Origin: Perkinsus olseni
Lineage: Eukaryota; Perkinsozoa; Perkinsida
Length of the DNA stretch: 20,144 bases
Direction: 5' to 3'
Assembly: GCA_013115125.1 (NCBI GenBank)
Contig: JABANN010000584.1
Coordinates: 1 to 20,144, forward strand
Shown: positions 8,404 to 17,245 of the stretch, in pieces
Layout of the letters: each line of letters begins with the position of its first letter
Position numbering within the stretch: position 1 is the stretch's first letter
Notes under the pieces: model-generated
Told to the model about the DNA's origin: nothing
What the model saw: only the letters and a program-made list of their open reading frames with translations
Databases searched by the model: none
Program-made: the position numbers and the translations under genes

Positions 8404-11002
8404 CTACTGCTGCGCACACTGGGCAGCTTGCGAGGGATCTACATTGCTGGCGCCAGGAGCGGGGATATAAGGTGCTCCCTGAAAGAGTGAAACATGACCG
8501 CGCAACGAATGGAACCCCCAACCTTCACAACAGCAGCCAAACGCGCTGAACATTGAGCTATTCTTACCTGTTGTGGTTGGAACCCTCCCCGCTGACCCCT
8601 GGTTGCAGCAGCAGCTGCGGCGGCCGTAGCAGCCATCTGCTGATGCTGATGTTGTTGACGACGAGCCATCTGATGCGGATCGTACCTGCATCGAACAAGT
8701 GAGGGCTCTCAAACTGGAGGTGGTAGCCGCATCTGCCTGCACGAACGGCGTCAGGAGTGAACGGAAAGGACGCTCATCGCGTGAGGGTTGGAGCAGGTTG
8801 TTGCCTGGAACGACTTACTGCTGTTCTTGACGCCTTTGTTGTTGCTGTAACTGCTGCAACAACATCTGCATCTGAGCTTGCTGACTCTGCTGCTGATGCT
8901 GTTGTTGCATGGGCGGCTGCGGCAGTGGTGGCGGATTGAGCATCCCACCATACATAGGAGGCTGTTGACCGTATGCACCCATCGCTGGAGGGGGCATCAC
9001 AGGAGCAGCTGCTGGCATTGGCATGTTACCCATTCCCCTGGAACCTGAGCAGAGCTGAAGTTGACCTATTTCATATCTTCCCCGAATGGAGTAAAGATAC
9101 CTTGATTCAAAGCGGCCCTCTGCTGAGCATATTGTGATGCTTGAGAAGCGTAGGCCCCATCAGGGGCTCCCCCCTTCCGCGGGGACGTGTGTTGGCCACC
9201 GCCCACAGGGTTCGATGCAGTAGGAGAAACCTGGCCCTTTGTCCTCACCTAAGCATATGAGTCAAACCTATACCAACTTTTCCCCAACTTTCGCGACATC
9301 ACCTGTGCCAGTTGCCTCTGAAGGCGCTTCATCTGCTCGCCACCATCATCATTGCCCCGGCGTCCATGCTGCTTGGCATCCGTCCTCAACTGCTGTTGCT
9401 CCCGGAGGATCCTCAACGTCTCGTCGTGCACGCTACCCATACCCGACTGCTGTTGCTGCCGCTGCTGCTGCGCTGCCTGATGGTCACCGCAGTTTTCCTG
9501 AGAGCGACCATATCACCTATTCTGGCTAGCAACAGGGCGTGGAAGTCCGACGAGGTGTTACGTCTTTTCGGCTGCCCGAACTTCCTCCACCACCGATCAT
9601 AGCAAGAAGGGCGCGCCCTGCTTCGTTGCTGCCATCCTGAAAGCCCGGCAGTGAATAACCAACGCGAGATGGCCCCGATAGATGGGCTACTCCCCAATCG
9701 CCAGTGTGAAGCATCGCGGAGAGCACGTAGCCGACACTCTCTTACCCCAGTAGGCCTTGCAGCAGGAGCGGTAGCCTTAGCACCCTTCTCCAGCTCCTCG
9801 AGTGTCACAGCTCCCTTGGGCAAGCCGGCCTTCAACTAAGCACACACCAGGTAATCCAAAGACCCTGGGTACGAGTCCCTGCAGCAGCACCTTCTGTTGC
9901 TCCGCACTGTCGATAGCAGCAGGCTGCTGCTGCTGCTGCTGTCGGGGCTTCAGCCACTCGGACATCCTATTGCTCCCCCTCCTCGTCGAGATTTGGTCGA
10001 AGATGCTACCCGACTCCTGACCGCTCTTCCTGATAACAACGACACCATGAACCGATACGTATCTTAGGTAGAACCGTGCACAACATAAATGCAGTCCACC
10101 CGGCGACCAAAACCTAGTCGGCTCCGTCGAGTGGCTGCAGCCTAGAGCGCAGAGGAGGGAAGACCTCAGTATCCCCACTCACTTAGCAGGACTCGCTTCC
10201 CCAGAGATTTCCCCACAGGCAACCTTCTTCACATACTCCCCAACCGTCATAGAACTCTGAAGGGTGGAGGAGTTGAACCCACGGCCTTCCGGTGCCGAGG
10301 CTGTGCTACCTTCTCAATGGTCGATTCTGCCTTGCGAATATCACCTAGTGTGAACTTGTTGAGACCCTCTCCTCCCGTCGGCACTGCATTGTCACGGTGA
10401 CGACCGCTGCCGGTCGACGGACGCTGATGGCCCCGGTCATTAACAGCGTTTTCTTTCCCATAATTCCGATTGCCCGCCTGGGGATCGAACCTGCGCGAGA
10501 AACGACATAACCATCGTAATGCACACCCCATGACCGGTCGTCCAAATGTTCAGTACTTCTTCCGATCAGGAGGGGTGGTCTTCTCGTACTGCTGCTGTCT
10601 GGCAGGATAGTTCCTGTTACTGGATGCCGATGGACCGCCCGTCGACGCTCCCCGCCCTCGCATACCACCGCGGCGACCTGAAAGGTCGATTCTCCTTCAC
10701 GTACAGTAGGGAGAGAATTCCATCAAGATGAAGCCACTAGAGATCGATCTTGGGTCGCCAACACGACGTCCCAGCATACTAACCACTCGACCAATCTTAC
10801 CCGGCGGCGGCTGCAGGATTTGAGACTCGGCATTATCCTTATCAATTAAATCCGGCATTCCTCCAGCCGGCTTACACAAGCAGCACGGCAAAGACTGGTA
10901 CTTCTTCAGCTCATCAATGCTGAAGATGAGCCACCCGCCGCCCCTCACTGGAGCGCCGCCGCCTTCCGGTGTCTCAGGTAGTGTATCAATCGACGTCGAC
11001 AT
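8404..11002 (-). CDS. eIF4E-binding 4E-T/GIGYF-like protein, Q/M-rich
   Basis: Thirteen exons: 10801-11002, 10557-10677, 10310-10490, 10183-10256, 9873-10029, 9746-9835, 9562-9636, 9303-9497, 9101-9248, 8819-9044, 8715-8736, 8568-8669, 8404-8478. All phases agree and give 555 aa. Residues 24-35 (WLIFSIDELKKY) followed by a short S/P-K-P region resemble the N-terminal eIF4E-binding motif of 4E-T and GIGYF proteins (YxxxxL-hydrophobic). The match is degenerate: F replaces Y and K follows L. Residues about 68-80 form an RGG box (RRGGMRGRG). SGSIFDQIS...RMSEWLKP (about 198-220) recalls the 4E-T S-R-F-x-x-W-F block. The C-terminal half is rich in Q, M and P, as in P-body proteins. Likely role: binding eIF4E and repressing or storing mRNA in the cytoplasm. 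It lies directly downstream of Mkt1 in the same orientation. Several introns are tRNA-like. Confidence 0.6.
8479..8567 (-). repeat. tRNA-like intron, 4E-T-like intron 12 (sense)
   Basis: The 89-nt intron reads TAGCTCAATGTTCAGCGC, then TTTGGCTGCT, then GAAGGTTGGGGGTTCCATTC. This is the order and spacing of D arm, anticodon arm and T arm of a tRNA, with mismatches. Confidence 0.75.
10030..10182 (-). repeat. GTATCTTAGGT-type intron, 4E-T-like intron 4
   Basis: This 153-nt intron carries CCTAAGATACG on the minus strand (10059-10069), the reverse orientation of the motif in SPC3 intron 5. Confidence 0.65.
10257..10309 (-). repeat. tRNA-like intron, 4E-T-like intron 3 (sense)
   Basis: The whole 53-nt intron looks like the part of a tRNA from the D loop to the 3' side: GTAGCACAGCC, CACCGGAAGG, CCGTGGGTTCAACTCC. 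The B box GGTTCAACTCC fits the consensus. Confidence 0.75.
10481..10556 (-). repeat. tRNA-like insertion spanning intron 2 / exon 3 of 4E-T-like gene
   Basis: Intron 2 (10491-10556) ends in CGCAG, and the next exon starts GTTCGATCCC, so the 3' splice site sits inside a perfect B box. The exon codons FDPQAG come from the T-arm-like sequence. Confidence 0.75.
10678..10800 (-). repeat. tRNA-like intron, 4E-T-like intron 1 (sense)
   Basis: The 123-nt intron begins GTAAGATTGGTCGAGTGGTTAG, containing a tRNA D-arm/A-box look-alike, followed by GCGACCCAAGATCGATCTC at the position of the T arm. It then continues with unrelated sequence. Confidence 0.65.
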
Positions 11003-11391
11003 GTACTGGTCTTATTAGTATTCTCTCACGTAGTAAGCAGAGATAGTCTTTCTAGTGCTGATGTAACTTAACAACAACAACAACAACAACCTGAACTAAC
11101 ATAGTAATGACCATGAACCCTAAGAAAGTCCTACGAACCCCATGCCCCACTCAACCCAATACCCATCAGTGAATCAAGACCAACGAATAAGTTTTCAGTA
11201 CGGCGACTGATGCTGCTTGTGATGGTTGTAAGGGAAGGAGGAGGGACTTGCGAGTCGGCTGTTGGCATTTTTGTCGCGCGCCACGAAATACTCTCAACAT
11301 GTTATGGCAATTTATCAACCTGGTGTCGAAAGGATACCAAAGATACGCCTATCTTAGGTCGACCTACCTGGTGGAAGATTCCTTCCTATAC
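11003..11391. other. Intergenic: repeat motifs and (AAC)n tract
   Basis: This lies between the Mkt1 stop and the 4E-T-like start, both minus strand. It contains an AAC tandem tract at 11070-11090, a TTTCGTGGCGCGCGAC-family site at 11273-11289 and a CCTAAGATA-family cluster at 11338-11365 with the palindrome AGGTCGACCT. Because both motifs are intronic elsewhere and are in the gene-sense orientation here, they probably mark one or two introns in the 5' untranslated region of the 4E-T-like gene. I cannot place their boundaries. Confidence 0.45.
11273..11289 (-). repeat. TTTCGTGGCGCGCGAC motif, copy 3
   Basis: Lies upstream of the 4E-T-like start codon, sense orientation. Probably inside a 5' UTR intron of that gene. 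Confidence 0.8.
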
Positions 11392-14300
11392 TTAGATACT
11401 CATCATCACGCGCTTGTCGGACAACAGCATGTCGGCCTTAACGACATCCTGCTTCATCTCCTGCAATAAGCCACTATACCCAAACCCGCAGAGGTTCAAA
11501 TCTCCCCACCTCCGCTCCAAGCTGATCACTGATGTCCACTATACACCTCTTGACCTCCGCCCAGAACTCCAGGGCGACTCCAAGATTCTTCATGGGGTCC
11601 ACGCAGCAGGCGAACTTCTTTCGAAGATTCTCATCGAAAGCCGCACGCTTCTCCGCAGCGCTCATTCTGAATGCATCACAAATTCACTTCAAAATCTTGC
11701 AATCTTGCTCTCTCTTACGGTTTCCTAGTTTGAGGAGCCTCCCATTCCATGAAGTACTTCATAACGATACCCATGCAGGTTCTCGGAAGCATGAACACCG
11801 GCAGAACAGGAGATGGCCCCACCTCCGCCACACGAGGCTCCCGATGGTACGGCTGAAATTAAGGAATTTCAAGACAGTGCAAGACTGCAAGATTCTCCTA
11901 CCAATCTCTGTCCGCTGGCGTCCAAATCGCTCGGCAACGGTCCGTTCGGACTGAACGTATTATTCGGCAGCATCTTTATGAGTGACTTATTTTCGATAAG
12001 ATCCTCGGCCAGGCAGGATTCACAAAGGACCCTCAGCGTCCGCTTGAAGAGTCTAACCAAGGAATGGAAGGCCGCCAAGTCGAACTCGACGGTCGTATCC
12101 CAAAGGTCGTTTTTCAACTTCATAGGTATCAGACTAGCAACCCTCGACAACAAAGTGATGCTCTTCTGCTTCTCCGTAGCAGTTTCAATCTTCGGGTACC
12201 GCACAGCGACAGGGAATTCCGACCCATCCACCGGCTCGAACGGGTCACCAGTGAGTACTCCAAACTTCATCAGCTCCAAGGCGAACAGAGTAGGCTCTTG
12301 GAAGCGACTGGGGGTATCCTTCAGAACGTCTCCGAGGACCGTCATGCCGCCGTCTTCAGAGAAGTACTCCAAGGATTCGAGAAGTTGGAAGTGGACTAAT
12401 GCCGAGAGAGAATTCAAATCTTTCGGCTGCGCACGGGGTCCGTTAGGATTCCTCAGATTCGCCACCAAAGGACCATCCCGCTGGAACTCATTGGCATGCC
12501 ACTGCAAGCAGAACCTGAGGATTCAAAATGCGTATATTTCCATACCACTCCTCCCCCAACTCACCTCAAATCCACAGTCTTAGCTCCCTGCCTGCGCATC
12601 TCCGCCTCCAAGTCTGCCTTCGTGAACATCCACCTCAAACCCTTCACACGAGGGATCCGAATCCGACGTAAATTCGGGTCCTATCCGAAACCAAAGATAC
12701 CATTGCGCACGCGGAAGATTTCCTACCTCTCTATTGAGCGTGTATAGCAAATGAGCTCTGTTAGTAGTCGGAGTCGCTCCCATCGGCGGGGCCCCCTGGG
12801 CACTCTGCTGCTGCTGCTGCGACTGCGCCAACTCCCCAACCTCCCAGTATGCTGTGCAGATGATAGGCCGGTCCCTCAGAGCCGGGTTCAACTTCTCAGC
12901 CATGATACCCAAAGCCTTGGTCCTGTACTCGTTAGTAAGGTCAATCAGCAACGATCTGTACTCCTTCGAATCGATCAGTGGGCTTTGACGGTCGCACCAC
13001 ACCCCCGTCGCAAGCACCAGCGGCAGCCTGCTGCTGATAAAGCCCATCATGAGCAGCTCATACACCGTCATCGGAAGCCTCTCGCCCAGCACCGTGGACA
13101 TGTCGCTCGGACAGACGTGCGTAGGAGGGAAGGAGATCGGCATCGGAGACGGCGTCTGCGTACCATCAGGGTTGTTGATGGTCATCTGGGGCGTATTCTC
13201 TCCCGGCGGACAGAGATGAGGGTTAGCATGGCCCGACCCGCACGACAAAGGACGGACCTCGAGGTCGATTGTGTTGAGCACGGGGGTGTAGCATAGAAGT
13301 AGCTTGCAGACGCAGTACCCCTCAACATGGTCGTTCCTCATATCATCAGTAGGGAAAGTCTGCATCCACGAGTTCAGCGGCACTTGTCGGATAAACTCGA
13401 TGGCCGTCTCGAAGCTGAAAGCCCCTGCGTGATGGGCTGCCGCAGCAGGCTGGTTGTCGCCGCGGAATTGGTCCAAGTTGAGGTAGGGGTAGGTCAAGCA
13501 GTACTCGGTACCAGCCAGGAGACACGCGTCAATGAACTGCTCCCGATTGATGTACCACTTGCTCAGTACATGGTCCAAAGATACCCACTCGGCCTTGTTC
13601 CTGAATAGCATGCCGGAATTATGTCGCGCGCCACGAAATTATTTCCTCTACTTTTGGAAGTCCATCTGCAGGACAACACTCTTAACTCCATAGAGAAGGA
13701 GTCCCGGTGGGCCGTAGACGACTTGGCAGAGATTATTAGCCGCCATATAAGCCAACTGGGCCGAAGCGAAGTAACTAAATGCAGTAAAAATGCAACATGC
13801 CGGGATCGAACCTGCGCCAGTAGACCTACGGTGCTCGGATAACCTCGAATCCCTTCGACTTGAGGAAGTGGAAGGCGAAGTGGCAAATGTCGCTGTTGAT
13901 GCGGCTGGTCGCCACCGCGAAGGCCTTCTGAGCTTCCGAGTCACGCCCGTTGGCCGATAAGGTCCACGCCTGAGAAAAATCTTTTTGCACACCTTGCAAG
14001 ATACGAAACAGGTCGGCTTGTAGACTGTTCAAGGCTCTACCTGATCCAACTGCTGCTGACTAGACTGCTGAAACATTTGATGCTGCAGAGGAGGCACGAT
14101 ACCGTCGAAGACCTACAATGAATGCCAAACCGTCGCGCGCCACGAAATTCACGTCGAAGATTTCTCCCACCAAGACTTACGAAAATAGGCTTAATCTTGT
14201 AGCGTGAGAAGAGCTCCAGCTCCTTAGCAATGATACCGAAGAGTCCTGAAAAGTACGATCTACGGAGGAAACGAACCCACCACCTCCAGATGGATCAACA

Positions 14301-14644
14301 CCATCCTTAACCGCTACGCCACCATCCCTATTACCAGGAGGCATTCCGCCCAGAGCATCGGCATACGGGTCCTTCAACATTTGTATACTTCGCAACCAAA
14401 AAGTAGCATCCAGAGCCATCTTCATGTCACTCAGCTGATCCATCGAGATCTGCCATCATTCATGCTCCCTCACCACGACCGCTGCGCCACGAAATTATTC
14501 TGTCCAAGAACCCCTCAGCTAGATCTAATCTCCAGACATGAGCGGCTGCCCTCGAGAGTTGAGCGCACATGAGAAATTCTCTCTTCTTACCTGCTGGATC
14601 ATCCCCTGGTCCTGCAAGGTCGTCTGCAACTGTCTTACACGCAT
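11392..14644 (-). CDS. MKT1: Mkt1 homologue (XPG/FEN-like fold, post-transcriptional regulator)
   Basis: Twelve exons: 14591-14644, 14335-14449, 14181-14245, 14041-14112, 13830-13969, 13652-13774, 12727-13600, 12565-12641, 11902-12514, 11719-11852, 11510-11666, 11392-11460. They sum to 2493 nt, an 830-aa protein. The XPG N region shows ALDATFWLR and KPIFVFDG (D81). The XPG I region shows APYFASAQLAYMA (148-160), YGPPGLLLYG (169-178) and FIDACLLAGTEYC (212-224). Most acidic metal ligands of active FEN/XPG nucleases are missing here (no E-A-E-A, no S-E-D-x-D, E instead of D after the AG turn), which matches Mkt1 as a non-catalytic relative. The C-terminal half (LALELMKFGVLTG..., SRVASLIPMKLKNDLWDTTVEFDLAAFHSLV) fits the Mkt1 C-terminal domains. 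Known Mkt1 proteins in yeast and trypanosomes act with Pbp1 in mRNA regulation. ATG 14644 follows an in-frame stop. Confidence 0.93.
11461..11509 (+). repeat. tRNA-like intron, Mkt1 intron 11 (antisense)
   Basis: This 49-nt intron of a minus-strand gene carries, on the plus strand, CGCAGAGGTTCAAATCTCCC, which looks like a tRNA T-arm. The orientation is opposite to the gene. Confidence 0.65.
11691..11710 (+). repeat. CTTGCAATCTTGC motif, Mkt1 intron 10
   Basis: Inside intron 11667-11718. The plus strand reads ATCTTGCAATCTTGC, so the motif is antisense to the gene. Confidence 0.8.
11879..11895 (-). repeat. CTTGCAGTCTTGC motif, Mkt1 intron 9
   Basis: Inside intron 11853-11901. The minus strand reads GAATCTTGCAGTCTTGC, sense orientation, opposite to the copy in the next intron. 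Confidence 0.8.
13623..13639 (-). repeat. TTTCGTGGCGCGCGAC intron motif, copy 4
   Basis: Fills the middle of Mkt1 intron 6 (13601-13651, 51 nt), sense orientation. Confidence 0.92.
13775..13829 (-). repeat. tRNA-like intron, Mkt1 intron 5 (sense)
   Basis: This 55-nt intron holds a perfect Pol III B box (GGTTCGATCCC) in sense orientation. Its GCGCAGGTTCGATCCC is identical over 16 nt to the sequence at 10481-10496 in the 4E-T-like gene. The splice sites are fixed by the restored APYFASAQ block. Confidence 0.85.
13989..14016 (-). repeat. Shared intron segment, Mkt1 copy
   Basis: Inside Mkt1 intron 4 (13970-14040). Same orientation to its gene as the SPC3 copy at 18277-18305. Confidence 0.85.
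14132..14148 (-). repeat. TTTCGTGGCGCGCGAC intron motif, copy 5
   Basis: Inside Mkt1 intron 3 (14113-14180, 68 nt), sense orientation; the intron precedes the VFDG exon. Confidence 0.92.
14246..14334 (-). repeat. tRNA-like intron, Mkt1 intron 2 (sense)
   Basis: This 89-nt intron contains GTAGCGGTTAAGG (A-box/D-arm-like) and, at tRNA-like distance, GTGGGTTCGTTTCC (B-box/T-arm-like). Removing it joins GGMPPG to LFGIIAKEL in frame. Confidence 0.75.
14481..14496 (-). repeat. TTTCGTGGCGCAGC intron motif, copy 6
   Basis: Inside Mkt1 intron 1 (14450-14590, 141 nt), sense orientation. It diverges after TTTCGTGGCGC. Confidence 0.8.
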
Positions 14645-14917
14645 CTTAGGTTGATCCTTGCTGTTGATAAGCTAAATAGATTCCTGTTGTTGTTGTTAGC
14701 GATGAAAGTAAACCGACTATGTCCGACGAACTTGAGCAACGATACGACGACTAGTCTAGACCACTGCCACGGGTAGAAGCAGCAGAAAAGAGTAAAAACT
14801 GAGGAATATCTTTGCACCCCATGAAACACCGGAGTCAACCTTAGATACTTCCCCTCCCCACGCAACGCAAGCCAGGTTCCCTCCAAGAAGTATCACAAGC
14901 GGCTTCACATGCGACCA
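14645..14917. other. Intergenic upstream of Mkt1
   Basis: This 273-bp spacer lies between the stop of the unidentified gene at 14918 and the Mkt1 start. It contains a TTG/CAA tandem tract near 14685-14698 and a possible splice acceptor (CTATTTAG on the minus strand) about 30 nt before the Mkt1 ATG, which could serve a 5' UTR intron or trans-splicing. A CCTAAGAT motif abuts the ATG. No other feature is seen. Confidence 0.3.
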
Positions 14918-15647
14918 CTAAATGCCGCCAAAGGCATCCCATGCTCTCCGAATCCTTGCCTCCTCTTGTGCACGCGTGCACGATCTACTCATACCACTCC
15001 ATCCGCTGATCCCAGAGCTCCTCGTCGGCGGTCTGTCCAACGGGAAGACCATGGTCCCGCTAGAAGTACAGTAACCGACGCCCTCCACTAAATACAGCGT
15101 CCGACCCGTCTTCGGATCGGAGATTGTGATCGGGCCTTCGTCCTCCTCCTCCGAACCTAAAGATTCCATACAACACCGTAATGAAAGCAAATCCCAAGCG
15201 ATAACATCCAAGTGGCTCCAACCATCCCCTCTTACCAGATTCCGAGTCCCCGCTGTCCACCAGAGACTGGTCCAGACAGCTGCTGCCGTCCGCTGCGAGC
15301 ACTGTGGCGTCACTGCAATCGCCAACAGCCCGGTAGCCGCTTTCCTGAGTAGTGGTGGAGACCGGGCGAGTCGGCAAAGTATCTTCAGACTTCTCCGTAA
15401 CCATGGCCTTAGGCGAACTCGAGAACACTATGGGCAGGCGCAGATACTGCAGGATACTCTCTGTCTCAGCCAAGCGGGCTCCGAAGACCAGACACCCACC
15501 ACCACCACCACCGACGACGACGCTCCCTTGGGGGCGATGTACCTGCATGGACCATCCAAAGCCGGCACACTGCTGCCACAGACGTCCGAACACGGAGTGC
15601 ACAATATCCCCCACCAAGAGCCCTTCAGGACAGCGCGGCAGCGGCAA
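14918..15647 (-). CDS. Unidentified protein, C-terminal part
   Basis: The last exon 14918-15156 joins in phase across intron 15157-15235 (79 nt, GTAAGAGG...TCTTTAG) to an exon open back to about 15647. The readable chain is GLLVGDIVHSVFGRLWQQC, then (possibly after an 84-nt, frame-neutral intron 15459-15542) SILQYLRLPIVFSSSPKAM, a polar S/T/D-rich linker, an acidic SEEEDEG patch, then ITISDPKTGRTLYLVEG and a basic helix-like end (QEEARIRRAWDAFGGI). The GLLVGDIVHSVFG block followed by a second hydrophobic strand recalls a PDZ fold, but this is only a suggestion. More exons probably lie upstream to about 16246 (for example GELISVVYPSSVLASEDLP and LLGLEPGERILLK near 16063-16170), but the joins are unresolved. 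Confidence 0.5.
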
Positions 15648-16249
15648 ACAGTCTATTGAACACAGCCCCTACCTCGCCGTACCCGAGCATCCTCGCTATG
15701 GGAAACTCCCGAGCGTAATACTACTGGGGCAGCATCATCAAAACTCGGGAGAATCGCCCACGTAACCACTACACACCCGTAGGCGGAGACTGGAAGTTTA
15801 GTCACTCATAGAAAAAGCCCGAATGATATCCTGATCGAGCTACCACTTGGCAAGCTAAAGGGCAGGTTACCGCAACTTTAATATCAATCCACTATTTCTT
15901 ACGATACCAATAAAACCGTAACTCCCGAACTCTCGAGAGGAGCGATAGTTTCCACATTTCCAACGTTCCCGAGCTACGAAGGCTGCCCACCACGAGCAAT
16001 ACGGGAATAATCGGTTGATAACGTAGCGGTAGCATAAAATAGCTGCCAGTCTTACCTTCAACAGAATTCGCTCTCCAGGCTCCAGGCCGAGCAGCGCACG
16101 GGTGAACGGAGGCGGGAGGTCCTCGCTGGCAAGTACACTGGATGGATACACAACCGATATGAGTTCACCTGAGGGCGTTGAGAAAATGCAAGATTGCAAG
16201 ATCCTTCCCTAACTACCAAAGGGCTCGTGAATGCCCATAAGGACATCAA
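15648..16249 (-). other. Probable 5' exons of the unidentified gene
   Basis: Minus-strand reading around 16063-16170 gives a protein-like segment (GELISVVYPSSVLASEDLP, then LLGLEPGERILLK) followed by a strong donor GTAAGACT near 16062. An ATG at 16246 (MSLWAFTSP) precedes a segment with the repeated CTTGCAATCTTGC motif and a good acceptor CGCCCTCAG, which looks like an intron. The phase between ATG 16246 and the GELIS exon does not fit simply, so I leave the start open. Nothing firm is visible between 15660 and 16060. Confidence 0.35.
16189..16204 (-). repeat. CTTGCAATCTTGC motif near 5' end of unidentified gene
   Basis: The minus strand reads GGATCTTGCAATCTTGC just before a good acceptor (CGCCCTCAG), so it is probably intronic here too. 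Confidence 0.6.
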
Positions 16250-17245
16250 TGCGGTCCTGTTGAGTCCGATTCCGGACTATCACATGACGAGGCATCTCCG
16301 ACGATTGACACTCGGCCGTCGGAGAATCTGCAACACCAGAAACACATCCTACCGGAGCTGTACAGTGGTTATAAGATACAAAACAACATACTTTCCGAAT
16401 TAGGATTCGGAAAAATTTCTACCATCTCTCTAAAATCTCTATGGTATCTCTCTACCATGAAAAGGCCGTGGACTAATAGCGAAGAACCGATAAAATTTCT
16501 GTGATGTTCATCGAAGATGCACGATCTGTAAGTACACTAGGTGCGTGGTGGCAGCTGAGAAGGTTCACTATCGATGAGACAGGACACGAGCTAAGATATA
16601 CTTCAATGGCAGGACGGTACGGTTCATAGGGAATGTGGATACACTGGCGCTGACACTATTCCCGAATGCCGCATCATAGTTGCCATATAAAGATGGAAGA
16701 CCATAATCATGGACGACCTAGTAAAGTATACTACAGGAGAAAACCCTGCCAAGCAGCTGTGGCGCCCATGAGATCTCTTAGTATGGCGCAGCTAGGACCA
16801 TGGATCGCATTCAATTCACGAAGAGGTGGAGGAGAAGAGCGCCAATTGTTGAACCCACCAGGGCGAGACTACTTAGACACTTGGGTTTACCAATTCTGAT
16901 TATCAAGGACACGATTGCGCAATGCCGGAAGCATAATTCGGTCAGAAGGACTAGATTTATCGTAGAGCACATGCTTTTCGACAACCTCAGCTCGACCAGA
17001 AGTGAAACAAAAGATACGCCCAAACTCGAGTCAAGCACGAGTCGAGCAAAGATACCCCCTAGCCTCAGCTCGCGTTCACCCCTTACCTGCGTATCTGATC
17101 TCGGTAGGTGTCACCTCCAGAAGATCTCCGAGTCGATCATCCATCAGAAGAAAACAGAAAATACCAAACAACAACAGCCCCGCATGTACCCCGACACAAC
17201 GCCCGCGGCCCGGCCACCATGAAAGTGTTGTAACAAAAACTGCCC
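16250..17245. other. About 1 kb without a supported gene
   Basis: The base composition is more A/T-rich than the surroundings up to about 16980. There is a cluster of short palindromes at 16391-16460: TTTCCGAAT with ATTCGGAAA, and TACCAT with ATGGTA twice. Two copies of AAAGATAC-C-C lie at about 17007 and 17047. A plus-strand frame at 16800-17222 (MDRIQFTKRWRRRAPI...) is open but not recognisable. No clear exon chain was found on either strand. Confidence 0.4.
16391..16460. repeat. Cluster of short palindromes
   Basis: A hairpin TTTCCGAAT-TAGG-ATTCGGAAA is followed by TACCATCTCTCT, ATGGTATCTCTC and TACCAT units that pair with each other. It could be a MITE remnant or a 3'-end signal; no coding potential. 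Confidence 0.45.

Noticed and set aside
9413-9835. 140-aa single-exon reading of the 4E-T-like region
   Set aside because: Reads through two introns; the spliced model keeps phase across all 13 exons.
11813-12583. Plus-strand 256-aa open frame
   Set aside because: Antisense shadow of Mkt1 exons 9-10, whose minus-strand reading matches the family.
12751-13296. Plus-strand 181-aa basic frame
   Set aside because: Antisense to Mkt1 exon 7; composition of a shadow frame.
15126-15659. Plus-strand 177-aa frame
   Set aside because: Overlaps minus-strand exons joined by a consistent intron; no motif on the plus strand.
16800-17222. Plus-strand 140-aa frame (MDRIQFTKRWRRR...)
   Set aside because: The start looks protein-like, but no family, no supporting splice sites and a low-complexity end; not reported as a gene.
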